NCBI GenBank assembly: GCA_965277595.1
Contig: CBDIDH010000002.1
Coordinates: 310,001 to 374,000, forward strand
DNA length: 64,000 nt
Source: CBDIDH01 sp965277595
GTDB lineage: Bacteria; Planctomycetota; Planctomycetia; Isosphaerales; Isosphaeraceae
Direction of reading: 5' to 3'
Shown here: one piece after another, positions 10,601 through 18,914 of the stretch
How positions within the stretch are numbered: the stretch's first letter is position 1
How the letters are laid out: each line of letters starts with the position of its first letter
Position numbers and translations under genes: made by a program
The notes under the pieces: generated by a model
The model's database searches: none
What the model was told of the DNA's origin: nothing
The model's input: only the letters and a program-made list of their open reading frames with translations

Positions 10601-11151
10601 CAGCCGTCGAGGGCTTCGGCCTGCCAGCTCCAGAAGATCGGCACGTGGGCGGCGTTGTAGAGGAAAGGGTCGCCATTGTCCTGGGTCACTGGTGGCCAAG
10701 CGTCGCGTTCCGGTTCGAGTTCGAACGCGTGAAGAATCTCCTGAAGGCCGCGAAGCCGGGGCGGGTGCCCCGACCTGGCCGACTCGTGGACGTAGGCGAG
10801 CAACTGGTCTTCCAGGTTCTTGATGGCCCGGGACCAGTCGGTTGACCGGTAGCGCGCGCTCTGTTTCTTGATCGTCTCGGCGGTTTGCAGTCCTCCCGGG
10901 AGCCATTCGGCGTCGCCGAAGGGACGGATGGCCTCCTCGGCGAGTCGGTTGGCGAGGACCCCGGCCTCCCGATCGTCGTGACGGTCGCGAAGGGCCGTGA
11001 ACTGGGCTCGGTACTTGTACCAGAGAATGGTCAGGTGAAGCTGTCGGACACCTTCCTCGACGCACTCTTGCAGCGCATCGAAGTCAATCCGGCCGGCGGG
11101 CGAGGGTCCAGACCTAGATGAGGCGTGGTTCACGCCTTGACTGGAAGCCAT
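7609..11151 (-). CDS. Large uncharacterised soluble protein (1180 aa)
   Basis: This 1180-residue protein has no family I recognise. It has no signal peptide and no clear membrane segment. The N-terminal 230 residues are helical and rich in W, Y and R. The middle contains beta-rich stretches and a GVGVGVG run coded by tandem hexamers near 9575-9600. A helical C-terminal region includes a hydrophobic stretch DFYLAFWMTLGETF near residue 1090. Its start lies 22 bp inside the upstream Hsp70-like gene and its stop overlaps the next start, so it is embedded in the block. Being the largest gene and sitting next to the ATPase/GTPase pair, it may be the core scaffold or a client (inference). A SrfA-like role is conceivable by position but not shown by sequence. 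Confidence 0.75.
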   Translation of the reverse strand: MASSQGVNHASSRSGPSPAGRIDFDALQECVEEGVRQLHLTILWYKYRAQFTALRDRHDDREAGVLANRLAEEAIRPFGDAEWLPGGLQTAETIKKQSARYRSTDWSRAIKNLEDQLLAYVHESARSGHPPRLRGLQEILHAFELEPERDAWPPVTQDNGDPFLYNAAHVPIFWSWQAEALDGWYRLTPALVERENAFDFDKRLRKEIERVALLVKGIERIDRSGLADEARRHIRNLEIVRVIAHPPPPGRASGVDWNDRYYWQVAYDQTPATWPPRALAELARSVREITGRDDMSWLKALKIPRPASPLTPREALALGVVDALDGVDRARPLPMGVWDEARRQLGHILGCAVVLIRHQELDAARAHWRTVRARGDSWSLRTTGLATTSPGVGDRLLRPAEFEAPAETESPLYDPLKALRGLKRPVRLAELARLLLSRLAEAPDLHLAPSTDDLALIWEILGRARIAPSPESSLLILELDRLGYRLASPPARSGAALAPGWTVVVADGVSGRPQTLAGPGVGVGVGETAASSDVIALQTPDGRFVFPSVWVRVPHPWIDSEPWVRILVHHESTLPRLIYAGPDESRPAPWAARSGLADLIADLIAARTATGPGLPPPPSSPGMDPMSDLFLAFYDEDARFQTPRDRNAGRLDLIARDFYQAMTEPARARLGVPLRAADLAVDLPALVKASTSETVRVTWDEAVGTSREVEVVNCRLARPGRPAAVHLRAAATCPAEVLRWATLPPLGALTDGPLATAFRALRWLPARPDAATALAEIEKRIKIALQDDSTVNALILPALADDPAAIPFRRWLRQIFPRKAITIYPDLDPETFAPRWAETSKGAAAIKAVGGLAWRFDDVAPIGVPIPSEELRFSLVPERARGTFSLGSRGDRPWLAAAIEACKAAQQVDGLPDPLAQAIAALAEEAPRFARSDPSGRPGEDWAPLVSVLSAIAEAPSTTSAAALDLALAGPREVARSLGLTVHPANWSYARPPDLGEFSESEARVDPDDPPPAFTEGAGEAGALTVRRFGLGASPALLGVSSGRAPEGYQDLVDHLGGLDHPDARKMLAMLLTWPLAARSGRLDLKAIDFYLAFWMTLGETFRGDSYDEFVRLEARVAALLERAFQFFKFEPRAVGDLPESWVEVVARGPLRTGRVRRLRRPGLKTSQGALRVAAQVEIE

Positions 11152-13616
11152 GCCAGTTCTCCCACCTGGACCGGCGCGTTACGGAAGTTAATCCCCTGGG
11201 GAACTCCGGGGATCGGCTCCCCCTTGGGCTCGCCATCCTCGTCGACAGCGCGCATCTTGAACCCGTGCTGGTGGCGGTCGTACTCGATCCGGTATTTCCC
11301 AAACAGGGGCGTCGAGCCTGGGCAATGAAAGCTCAGGTAGTCTTCCCCCTTGACGTCGCCCGGCCAGACCCGGCTCAAAACGATTTCGCGAGTCGGGGTC
11401 GCGATCGCGATCTCACGGGGTTTGAGGTCGTCGTAACAGTCGTTCTCCTGAAAAAGGACCCGTTCCAGCGGCAGTGCCCCCTTGCGCTGGATGTCAAAGG
11501 GAAGGCGTTCCATCAACTCCTCGTCGAAGTTGACCGAGTAGTCCTGGAACCGATCGCGGATCTCCATGACCCGAAGCGCACCCTTGGCGACCGAGTTTTT
11601 CAGGTCGGCGCCTCGGACCGACCGGAGCCGCTCGGCGAGGAAGCGGACGGGCAAGCCGTACTCGGGGTCGAACATGACGCGACGCAAAAGCGGCCAGCGC
11701 GACGCGTTGCCGACGACGAAGACCCAGTTCACCTCCTGACCACGCCCGAGCCTCGCCTCGATGAGCGATCGGGCATAGCGGACACTCTCACGCGTCTCGG
11801 CCTCGATCAGGGCGTCGACCTCCGCGGTGCTGATCGTCAGCTCCTGCGCTCGTTCGGTGAAATCCTCGGGGACGGAGGCGGCGGTCCCGGCCATCTTTCG
11901 GACCTCCTGGAGGTGGGCGACCCCGAGGTTCTCGTTCGCGTCCCTGAAGGCGACTCTGGCTTGCCCCTTGGCCTCCTTCTTGGCGGCGGCCGTGGCTAGC
12001 TTGCGCTTCAGTTCCTCGGCGGCCTTCCAGAGCAGAAGCGTCGCCTTCTTGCGGTCGCGGGTCTCTGGCAGGCTCGGGTCGTCCTCCTCGGCGTCGAAGG
12101 CGGTCCGCAGAATCTTGTCGACCTGGGCCATTCGCGATCCGTCGGCGAAGAACTGAAGCAGCGCCTTCTTGTCGTCGGCCTGGGGCCAGTCCAGGCTTCC
12201 CTCGACCGCCATCAGCCGGGCGAGCTTGAGCTTGAGAAGCCGGTAAACGGCCATCGTCATCGCGTCGCCGGCAAAGTTGCGGTGCCCGGCGCGGCCCTTC
12301 ACCTTGAAGTCAACGACGAACTTCTTGGCCCGAGGCGCCTCGGGTTGATCGATGGCCTGGCCGACGTTGTCGACCTCGACTTCATCGGCCTTGACGTGAA
12401 CGAGCGCGATGTCAGTCGTGCCGCCGCCGCAGTCAAACAGCAGGAGGTTCATTCCTTCGGGATAAATGTAACGAAATCCCGCGACCCGACCGTCTTTTTC
12501 GAGGAATTCGTCGTGGACGAAGTAGAAGGCGGCGGCCGAGGCCTCATCGATGACCCAGGGGACCGTCCTCTTGAGCTCCTCGTCGGTCGGGGCCTTTGAC
12601 CGTGGCTCGACACCGCGCGAGCGCCTCGCTCCGTGGTACGCGGCAACCTTGATCTTCTCTACTTCGAGCCGCGAAAAGGTGGTCGGGCAGGTGAGCACGA
12701 GGCGCTCGGGATAGCTCCGTTCCTGGCGGTAGAAGGCTTCAAGCATCTTGGCGATGAACAACTCAGCCGGCTCGGTCCGGCCGATCTCGATCCGCTGCCC
12801 TTCGTGCAGGAAGTCAAGCGTCTGCGGTTCGCCGGGGCCGGCATGGTCAGACAGGAGCCGCTTGGCGCCAAGGAAGAGGCTGTCGACGGGGGGATCGCCT
12901 TCGAGCGCATCCTGGCCAATCAGGCAGTCGCAGGCCTTGTAGTTCGCCGGCGCCGCGGCGGTCGGGAGACGAATGGATTTGATCCGAAGCGCGGAGGTCG
13001 CCGGCTCGGCCGGGCCGACCGCCGTCTCGCGGGTCTGGACCAGGCGGATCTCGGGGCCGACGTTCAGACCTCGGGCCCGGTACACCAGTGTGCTGCTCGT
13101 GTTGCCCAGGTCGAGCGCGACGAAGCCGCGATAGACCGGCATCGCCTCGACGTTGTTCAGCGCGACCTGGATCGCGATCTGGTCTTCGATCCGCTTGCCG
13201 CCGATTTGCGCCGCGGTGTTGACGATCACTTCATGCCGGATCGCCCCCCGCGTTGCCCTGGCGCGTTCGACGACCGCTCGATAATCCGGGTGGTCGGTGA
13301 AGACCTGGATTGTCAGCGTCAGTTCCGAATCGGGGGTAAGTTCGGCGGCGAGCATCCCAGGCTTGGGTTTGTCGCGGGTGAAGTCGATCGGGTCTGGCAC
13401 CTTGCCCGAGGCCCGGGTCAAATACGTCGCGGAGACGTCGAGCCAGCGGACCGGCCGCTTCGGATCCTGGTTGGCGATGATGATCGCCCAGAACTTCGGC
13501 GCGGTGGCCACGACTGACGAGGGGGAGAGCAGGTCTCTTCCCTTCAAGCCCGAGACCTGCTTGAAATGCGTCCCGGTCTGCATGTAAACCCGGGCGAAGT
13601 GGATCGGGTCAACCAT
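11130..13616 (-). CDS. Hsp70/actin-fold ATPase, SrfB-like
   Basis: This 828-residue protein has about 160 beta-rich N-terminal residues followed by an Hsp70/actin-type nucleotide-binding fold. Phosphate-1 is at residues 165-178 (FVALDLGNTSSTLV), a connect-like VPWVIDEASAAAFYF at 352-366, phosphate-2 FDCGGGTTD at 394-402, and the adenosine motif VFVVGNASRWPLL at 632-644. All nucleotide motifs are intact, so ATP binding is expected. There is no canonical Hsp70 substrate-binding domain; the C-terminus is about 140 residues of beta-rich sequence. Pairing with a dynamin-like GTPase immediately upstream (TAA directly followed by ATG) matches the SrfB-SrfC arrangement of the enterobacterial srfABC virulence operon. 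The ATPase fold is confident; SrfB kinship is an inference from size, motifs and context. Confidence 0.82.
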   Translation of the reverse strand: MVDPIHFARVYMQTGTHFKQVSGLKGRDLLSPSSVVATAPKFWAIIIANQDPKRPVRWLDVSATYLTRASGKVPDPIDFTRDKPKPGMLAAELTPDSELTLTIQVFTDHPDYRAVVERARATRGAIRHEVIVNTAAQIGGKRIEDQIAIQVALNNVEAMPVYRGFVALDLGNTSSTLVYRARGLNVGPEIRLVQTRETAVGPAEPATSALRIKSIRLPTAAAPANYKACDCLIGQDALEGDPPVDSLFLGAKRLLSDHAGPGEPQTLDFLHEGQRIEIGRTEPAELFIAKMLEAFYRQERSYPERLVLTCPTTFSRLEVEKIKVAAYHGARRSRGVEPRSKAPTDEELKRTVPWVIDEASAAAFYFVHDEFLEKDGRVAGFRYIYPEGMNLLLFDCGGGTTDIALVHVKADEVEVDNVGQAIDQPEAPRAKKFVVDFKVKGRAGHRNFAGDAMTMAVYRLLKLKLARLMAVEGSLDWPQADDKKALLQFFADGSRMAQVDKILRTAFDAEEDDPSLPETRDRKKATLLLWKAAEELKRKLATAAAKKEAKGQARVAFRDANENLGVAHLQEVRKMAGTAASVPEDFTERAQELTISTAEVDALIEAETRESVRYARSLIEARLGRGQEVNWVFVVGNASRWPLLRRVMFDPEYGLPVRFLAERLRSVRGADLKNSVAKGALRVMEIRDRFQDYSVNFDEELMERLPFDIQRKGALPLERVLFQENDCYDDLKPREIAIATPTREIVLSRVWPGDVKGEDYLSFHCPGSTPLFGKYRIEYDRHQHGFKMRAVDEDGEPKGEPIPGVPQGINFRNAPVQVGELAWLPVKA

Positions 13617-15716
13617 TTAGATTGCTCCATTCTGAGCCGTCCGCGGCGCCTTCCCAAGACGGTCGATCAGGGCCTTGTAGCGCGACTCGGCCACCGGGTC
13701 GGCCTCGGCGGGGCTTCCCCCAATCAGCAGCAGCTCGTCGCCAAGGCCCTTGAGATGCCCGGCCATCCGGTCAAGGGTCAGGCGAATGAACTCACGAACG
13801 ACCGCCTGCGTCTTGTGCTTCATGAGCCGCTTGTAGTCGTCCTTCGGGTACGTTGACGACGCTTCTTCCAGGTCGCGAACGAAGACCAATTCGTTGTGGA
13901 AGGAGTTGAGGGTCGGGGTGTACCAGGTCGGGTCGCGGCGGTCGGCGGTCGTGCGCGCGGTCCAGGCCGCCTTGGGGTCGCGAAGCGGCGGCGGCGCGGT
14001 CTCGATCGGCCCGAGGCTGACCCCGGCGATCTCGTCATCGACACGCTTGTAAATGTCCCTGAGCAGTTCCGGCGCGGCGTCGAGCACCTTGACGCGAAGG
14101 TTCCGGCAGTGGATCTGGTGCATCAGGTCGAGCATGTTCACGGCGGGCCGGTCCGGGTCCTTGATCGGCAGGTCGTCAACGATCGCCTGGTCAAGATAGT
14201 TGTCGAGGTCATCGTTGAGCTTCTTCGCCTCGGTTTCGTAGAACCGTCGCTCGCGCTGAAGCTTGCGTCGGCCGAGTTCGAGCAACTTCGATCGCCACTG
14301 GGTCGCCAGAACCAGGTCGTTGGGGTCCATTCCCGACCGCGCCAGCGCCGCGGAGAGTTCGTCGGCCATCGCCGCGGCGGCGGCCTCCAGGCCGTCGTCG
14401 ACCTGGCCGCGGACCTCGCGGACGACGGCGTCGAAGACGTCTCGGGTGATGACTTCGCGGAGCCGGCCGATCCCGCCGTCGACCAGGACGGACTTCTCGA
14501 ACGCATCGGCGAGAATCGGGTGTTCGCGAAATCGTCGGGGAACGATCGGCTCGCCATCGACACCACGGGGCAGGTTGATGACCAGGTTCATCTCGCGCGA
14601 CCAACGGGCGATCATCTCGGCGGTGATCCGGCTCGGCGTTTCCGTCGGCCCGGATTTGGCGTTGATCTCGCGAAGCCAGCCCTGATAGATGTGGTTGCCC
14701 AGGAGAATCGCGTTGCGGTGATTGACGCCGCGATCGGTGAGGTAGTCGGCCAGGTAGTCCAGCACGGACCGGGCGCCTGGGGCTTCGCCGAGCATCGGCG
14801 CATCGAGCGAGTCGAAACCGCTGACGAGGGCCCAGACCCGCCCTCCCAGCCTGGGAAACTGCTTGAGGAGCTTTTCGATCAGCTTGGCGGCTTGCTCGTC
14901 GTTGGCCCCCTTGGCTCGCAGGAAGACAAAGGCGCCATTAAGCTCGCCGAGGAAGCTTTCGGTCAGCCGCTCGTCGGCACGGTTCGAGACGCCCAGGCCG
15001 GGCAGGTCGATCAGTTCGAGACGGTGGTCGACCCGGTCGCTGGCGAAGGGAAAGTCGACGACAACCTGCCGGAGTAGCGGGATAAAGCTCACTCCGGCAC
15101 CGGCGCCGGCGTGAAGCAAAACCCGCGACCGGTCCTCGTAAGCGTGCGACTCGTCAACCGTGCCAAGGCGTGCGGAGTGGGCCTGAAACGCTTCGAGAAG
15201 GTTGCTCAGCGATCGCAACTCCTCGGGGCGGGCCAGGCCGTCGGCGGCGGCCTTGCGGATCAGGCCGGGGAGATCGCCCGGGCTGGCGTCGCCGAGGCCG
15301 GGAATGAGCCCCTGAACCTCCGCGAGCCGAGCGTTGTACTGCTCGCGGGTCATGAATTCAAGCCGGAGCTTCACTGATCCGCCGGGCGCCGAGGCCCGAA
15401 TCCGGGTGGCCACGGCGGTTCCCGCGCCGCCGCCGCCTGGGGGACAGGGTCCGTCGCGCTCGGGAACTCCCAGGATGTTCGAGACGGTCGTTGACTTGCC
15501 CGCCCCGGACGATCCGAGCATGCCGATCCGAAGGCACGGCTGGCCCATCAGCGTTTCGAGCTTCGCGACCCGCTCGTTCAGCTCCTTGACCTCGGTCTTG
15601 GCCGCCAGACGCGGTAACTCTCGGGCGATCGCGTCGAAGGCCTCCTTGACCTCGGCGAGCCGCCTTGCCTGCGACGGACCCATCAGCGGGTATTTCGGGT
15701 CTACTGCCTCGTTCAC
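13617..15716 (-). CDS. Dynamin-like GTPase, SrfC-like
   Basis: This 699-residue protein opens with a short coiled-coil region. G1 GSSGAGKST is at residues 68-76, a possible switch threonine lies in GGGGAGTAV near 100, and G3 DLPG at 237-240 follows the strand HRLELI. The usual G4 N/TKxD is replaced by VSGFD near 298-302, so guanine specificity is uncertain. The region after residue 400 is long, helical and charged, as in dynamin-like and SrfC proteins. The large insert between G1 and G3 (about 160 residues) is also dynamin-like. It ends one base before the Hsp70-like start. The family assignment to large P-loop GTPases is firm; SrfC-type is inferred from length and its SrfB-like neighbour. 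Confidence 0.82.
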   Translation of the reverse strand: MNEAVDPKYPLMGPSQARRLAEVKEAFDAIARELPRLAAKTEVKELNERVAKLETLMGQPCLRIGMLGSSGAGKSTTVSNILGVPERDGPCPPGGGGAGTAVATRIRASAPGGSVKLRLEFMTREQYNARLAEVQGLIPGLGDASPGDLPGLIRKAAADGLARPEELRSLSNLLEAFQAHSARLGTVDESHAYEDRSRVLLHAGAGAGVSFIPLLRQVVVDFPFASDRVDHRLELIDLPGLGVSNRADERLTESFLGELNGAFVFLRAKGANDEQAAKLIEKLLKQFPRLGGRVWALVSGFDSLDAPMLGEAPGARSVLDYLADYLTDRGVNHRNAILLGNHIYQGWLREINAKSGPTETPSRITAEMIARWSREMNLVINLPRGVDGEPIVPRRFREHPILADAFEKSVLVDGGIGRLREVITRDVFDAVVREVRGQVDDGLEAAAAAMADELSAALARSGMDPNDLVLATQWRSKLLELGRRKLQRERRFYETEAKKLNDDLDNYLDQAIVDDLPIKDPDRPAVNMLDLMHQIHCRNLRVKVLDAAPELLRDIYKRVDDEIAGVSLGPIETAPPPLRDPKAAWTARTTADRRDPTWYTPTLNSFHNELVFVRDLEEASSTYPKDDYKRLMKHKTQAVVREFIRLTLDRMAGHLKGLGDELLLIGGSPAEADPVAESRYKALIDRLGKAPRTAQNGAI

Positions 15717-15792
15717 GATTGCGTCCCTCCGGCGTTCCCGGCCGAGGCCCCCCGAGGCCGCGCCCCGAACGTCCGTCCCGGTCTCGTTCCAC

Positions 15793-17169
15793 TCAACGCT
15801 TTTTCAACTGCTTGATCCCCTTGGGGAACTCGGGAACTTCCTGGTCGAAGGCCAGGACCGGGGCCGTCTCGTGGACGCCGTCGACGACGCGATCTTTCAT
15901 GACGGGGTTCGGGGTCGCCGTCGGCCCGTCGCCGAACTCGTAGACGATCAGCCAGTGGTACTCGTCCTCAACCTCCCACTGGTCGACCCCTTCAAGCTTG
16001 AACTTGCCGGCGAAGGGCTTGTCCTCGCCACCGACCAGTTCATACCAGCGCGGCTCGGTCTGCGGACGGATCACGTACGCCTCGCCGCCGGCCGGGGCAC
16101 GCTCGGACCGCTCGCGGATTCGCTTGGAGACAGCGCTCTGCGAGTCTTCCTCGACCTGCTTGTTCAGGGCGATCAACTCCTCGTCGCGCTGCCGGCGCGT
16201 GAGCGGAAAGAGGATCCAGATCCGGGTCGTCTCCGCGTCTTTCAGACCGGGAATCTGGACCTCGAACGTATTCTTATTCCAGACCTGGCCCTGACTTCCG
16301 AACTGCGATCGGAGGTCTGCCAGAACGAGCGACATCGGCTCAACCGGTCCGACCGACTTGAAGGGCGTCCCCATCACTTTTCGATCCTTCAGCGCATCGG
16401 TCAGCGCCTGCGGGCTGGCCCGGAAGTTTTCGAGCGAGACAATGAAGTAGCGGTCCGAGACCGGCCACTTCATCGGCACCGACTTCGTCACCCCCTTGGC
16501 GTCTTTCAACAAGAGAATCGCCGACTTCGGCGGGGTCGCCGAGTCGAGAGTCAGAAGGTAAAGCCCCGGCTTGTGATAACGGAGCTTGGCCTCGGTCTCG
16601 GTCTTGCTCTTGGCGTCGAGGTGAACCGTCCCGGCCTTGCCGTCTCCGGCGGCGGCAAGGGTAAGATCCACCCCGGTGAGGTAAAGCTCGGGGTTTCCGG
16701 TCGAGATCTCCCAGAGCCGGTCGTTGCCGGCGAAGGGCGCGACCTGAATGCCCGCGGACGGCGGCCCTTCCGCGACGGGACCCTGGCTGATCAGCTTGGC
16801 CAGCTCGTCGTGCGTCTCGCGGCTGATCGCCCGGACCTCGATTTTGGCCTGGTTGTTGGGCTCGACCTTGCTCGCGGCGAGAAGGAACTTGTTGCGCAGG
16901 TCAACATCGCGCTGAAACGGGTCGGTGCCGACAACCATGAATAACCGGGAGACCGACGGCGGGGCGACCGGAGCCGACGCGTTGGACGAGACCGACGCGG
17001 TCGGGGCGTCGACCTTCTCGCGGTCCGGCTCCGCCGGCTTCTCGGTCGCGGCGGGCCGGTCCCGATCGCCTCGGGGCGTCTGGCCGGGAACCGGCGACGT
17101 CCAAAAACCAAGGGCGAGCGTGAGCGTGAGAGGGGCGGTCGTCAGGAACCCTGGGTACCGCAGTGCCAT
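15793..17169 (-). CDS. Secreted protein of unknown function in the ten-gene block
   Basis: This 458-residue protein starts at the ATG at 17169, where AAGGAG lies 8 nt upstream and a signal peptide (FLTTAPLTLTLALGFW) follows at once. The start is 28 bp inside the pseudokinase gene. After a Pro/Ala/Asp-rich linker the protein is mostly beta-strand, with an alpha/beta start at VSRLFMVVGTDPF and a central beta-sandwich-like stretch ending in YHKPGLYLLTLDS. The family is not recognised. It lies 76 bp upstream of the GTPase gene, the widest gap in the block. Its predicted location outside the cytoplasm, together with the vWA protein, suggests the outer half of the envelope assembly. The gene is certain; the function is unknown. 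Confidence 0.75.
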   Translation of the reverse strand: MALRYPGFLTTAPLTLTLALGFWTSPVPGQTPRGDRDRPAATEKPAEPDREKVDAPTASVSSNASAPVAPPSVSRLFMVVGTDPFQRDVDLRNKFLLAASKVEPNNQAKIEVRAISRETHDELAKLISQGPVAEGPPSAGIQVAPFAGNDRLWEISTGNPELYLTGVDLTLAAAGDGKAGTVHLDAKSKTETEAKLRYHKPGLYLLTLDSATPPKSAILLLKDAKGVTKSVPMKWPVSDRYFIVSLENFRASPQALTDALKDRKVMGTPFKSVGPVEPMSLVLADLRSQFGSQGQVWNKNTFEVQIPGLKDAETTRIWILFPLTRRQRDEELIALNKQVEEDSQSAVSKRIRERSERAPAGGEAYVIRPQTEPRWYELVGGEDKPFAGKFKLEGVDQWEVEDEYHWLIVYEFGDGPTATPNPVMKDRVVDGVHETAPVLAFDQEVPEFPKGIKQLKKR

Positions 17170-18563
17170 TTTCGCATCTCCTTGAGTGCCGTGAGCCAGC
17201 CGGGGGTAACCGGCCGGGGATCGAGGTCCAGGACGGCCCGCGCCTGTTTCTGGATCGTGTCGAGTGTCAGACATTCCTTGGGCGAGTCTTCCGGCAGTCC
17301 TTCAAACGTCTTGCGGATGCGAGCGAAGTCCGTTTCCAGGCTCTCCAGCGTCCGGCGCCGCTGAAGGTCGAGGCAGGCGAGTTCGCTGGAAGTCGCTTTG
17401 TGACCGTTCTCGGCGGCCAGAGCGTGGAGCTTTCCCAGGGCGTTGATTTCTTGGTCGCGCCCCTTCTTCCTCGCCGTTTCAAGCTCATCAAGGCCACTGG
17501 CCAGCGGGCTTGCGCCGGGGCAATCAGGGCAGAGCCGCGGCGGCGGCGGCGGCGGCTTCAGGTACCCCGACCGATCGACAATGATATAAGCTCCCGCCAG
17601 CGCGATCCCGAGCAAGGGGACGCCCACTCCGGCGACGAGCATCCGCCGACGATTGGCCCGGCGGGCTCGATCTTGCTGGTGACGGACCACGTCGCGTCGC
17701 GCGGCGATCGTGTCAAGGAAATGGGCGCCTGGCGGCTTTCTGGCGAGGTAATCGGCAAGACCGTCGAGGCCAAGGCGTCCTTCCAGGGCGTCGCTAAGCT
17801 TCATCCAGAGCTCGGAGGTCAGGCCGGCCTCGCGGGGTAGTGAGACGAGCGGCGAGCCGCCGCCTTTCGACCGGGGCGCCTCGGCGCACCACGACGCGAC
17901 GGTCTCGCGGCCGACGAGCAGACACGCGAGGAGCCGAACGAGCGTGCGGCGATCAACGCCCTTCTCCCCGGGGCGTTCTCCGTTCAGAACCCATTCGTTC
18001 ATCACGGCGGGAGCGCGGTCCCAGAGAACGGACCAGTTCGACCGGGTAAGCCAGCCGGGCGGGTCGCCGATGGCGACGTGAGGGTTATACGCAAACCCCC
18101 ACTCGGTCAGCACGACTTCCCAGTCGGGCGTGTCCAGACGCTCGATCAGCAGGATGTTCTCGGGACTGACGCGGCCGAGCCAGGTCCCTTCACGGGCCAG
18201 CGCCTGGGTTATCTCGAAGAGTCGGGCCACGGCCTGATCGAAGCGGACCAGATCGGGGTCATTCGGCGGAAGTTCCCCCCGGCCATCGGCGACATCGCGG
18301 GACCGCTTGCGCAGCGAGTCGGCGAGCGCCATGAGCGTCTGGTTCTCGGGCTCGATCGGTCCATCTTCAACCGGCATGACGTACCTGAGGCGATCGGCCG
18401 GCACCCGGACCCAGCCCCGCAAGCCGGTCGACGCCGGAGGCGGTCCGAGGTAGTCAACGCCCGACCTCGTCAGGCAACGGACACCGTGCGACGGCCCATC
18501 GGCGTTGACGCTGAACGGTCCGTAAGCGTCGTAGCTTTCGGCAATCGCGCCCCAGTTCCCCAT
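17142..18563 (-). CDS. Membrane-anchored pseudokinase (degenerate Ser/Thr kinase)
   Basis: This 473-residue protein heads the block. Residues 110-160 follow the protein-kinase pattern of a helix, catalytic loop and metal loop, but the key residues are lost. The expected HRDxKPEN reads LGRVSPEN at 129-136, with no catalytic Asp or Lys, and DFG reads EWG at 154-156. No glycine loop or VAIK lysine is evident in the N-lobe. A transmembrane helix lies near 309-329, followed by a proline run and CPDC, then a helical tail. I chose the ATG at 18563; the frame is open for 42 more codons upstream but with low-complexity Arg/Gly sequence. A likely role is a pseudokinase scaffold or receptor rather than an enzyme. 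It resembles PpkA in layout but lacks activity motifs and a fused vWA, which here is a separate gene. Confidence 0.72.
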   Translation of the reverse strand: MGNWGAIAESYDAYGPFSVNADGPSHGVRCLTRSGVDYLGPPPASTGLRGWVRVPADRLRYVMPVEDGPIEPENQTLMALADSLRKRSRDVADGRGELPPNDPDLVRFDQAVARLFEITQALAREGTWLGRVSPENILLIERLDTPDWEVVLTEWGFAYNPHVAIGDPPGWLTRSNWSVLWDRAPAVMNEWVLNGERPGEKGVDRRTLVRLLACLLVGRETVASWCAEAPRSKGGGSPLVSLPREAGLTSELWMKLSDALEGRLGLDGLADYLARKPPGAHFLDTIAARRDVVRHQQDRARRANRRRMLVAGVGVPLLGIALAGAYIIVDRSGYLKPPPPPPRLCPDCPGASPLASGLDELETARKKGRDQEINALGKLHALAAENGHKATSSELACLDLQRRRTLESLETDFARIRKTFEGLPEDSPKECLTLDTIQKQARAVLDLDPRPVTPGWLTALKEMRKWHCGTQGS

Positions 18564-18900
18564 CCGCGAGACCCCACAGACTGGAAAGGATTTATCAACG
18601 TGGTCGATCGCGAGCCGACCCGTCGGGCATTGCCTCCGACGCCCGTTTCCGCCCCTCTGTGGAGGGCGGCCCGACCGGCCCACTTGCAAGGCTGATAATT
18701 GTGAGGCAGCGCCAATAGATTTGCAAGGACTATCAAAGCGCCTAATTCGAATTATTCTAAAAGCTCATAATAATAATGAAGACCACCACGATTTACTCTT
18801 CCAATCAGCGTTCGGAACGTTGATAATAGCACTGTTTCCATTTATTAAATTATGCTCAATCATCAATCAATTCTCGGACGCTCCGAGAGAGGCGCTGGTC
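18564..18900 (-). promoter_or_regulatory. AT-rich upstream region of the ten-gene block
   Basis: This gap precedes the pseudokinase gene on the minus strand. From about 18,700 to 18,870 it becomes strikingly AT-rich (long runs of A, T and TAATAATAATG) in otherwise very GC-rich DNA. Such a drop usually marks a promoter or a bound regulatory region. I cannot name a specific minus-35/minus-10 pair with confidence. An open frame of about 140 codons on the plus strand here has no credible protein features and was not called. Confidence 0.35.
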
Positions 18901-18914
18901 CGTCGTGACAAAAG

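Noticed and set aside
15334..16944. Long open frame on the plus strand opposite the GTPase and secreted-protein genes
   Set aside because: It lies antisense to well-supported genes; its Arg/Pro/Asp-rich sequence has no domain and reflects high GC at third positions.
1..18563. A complete type VI secretion system
   Set aside because: The vWA, kinase-like and ABC genes recall its regulators, but no sheath, tube, baseplate or TssL/TssM genes are present.
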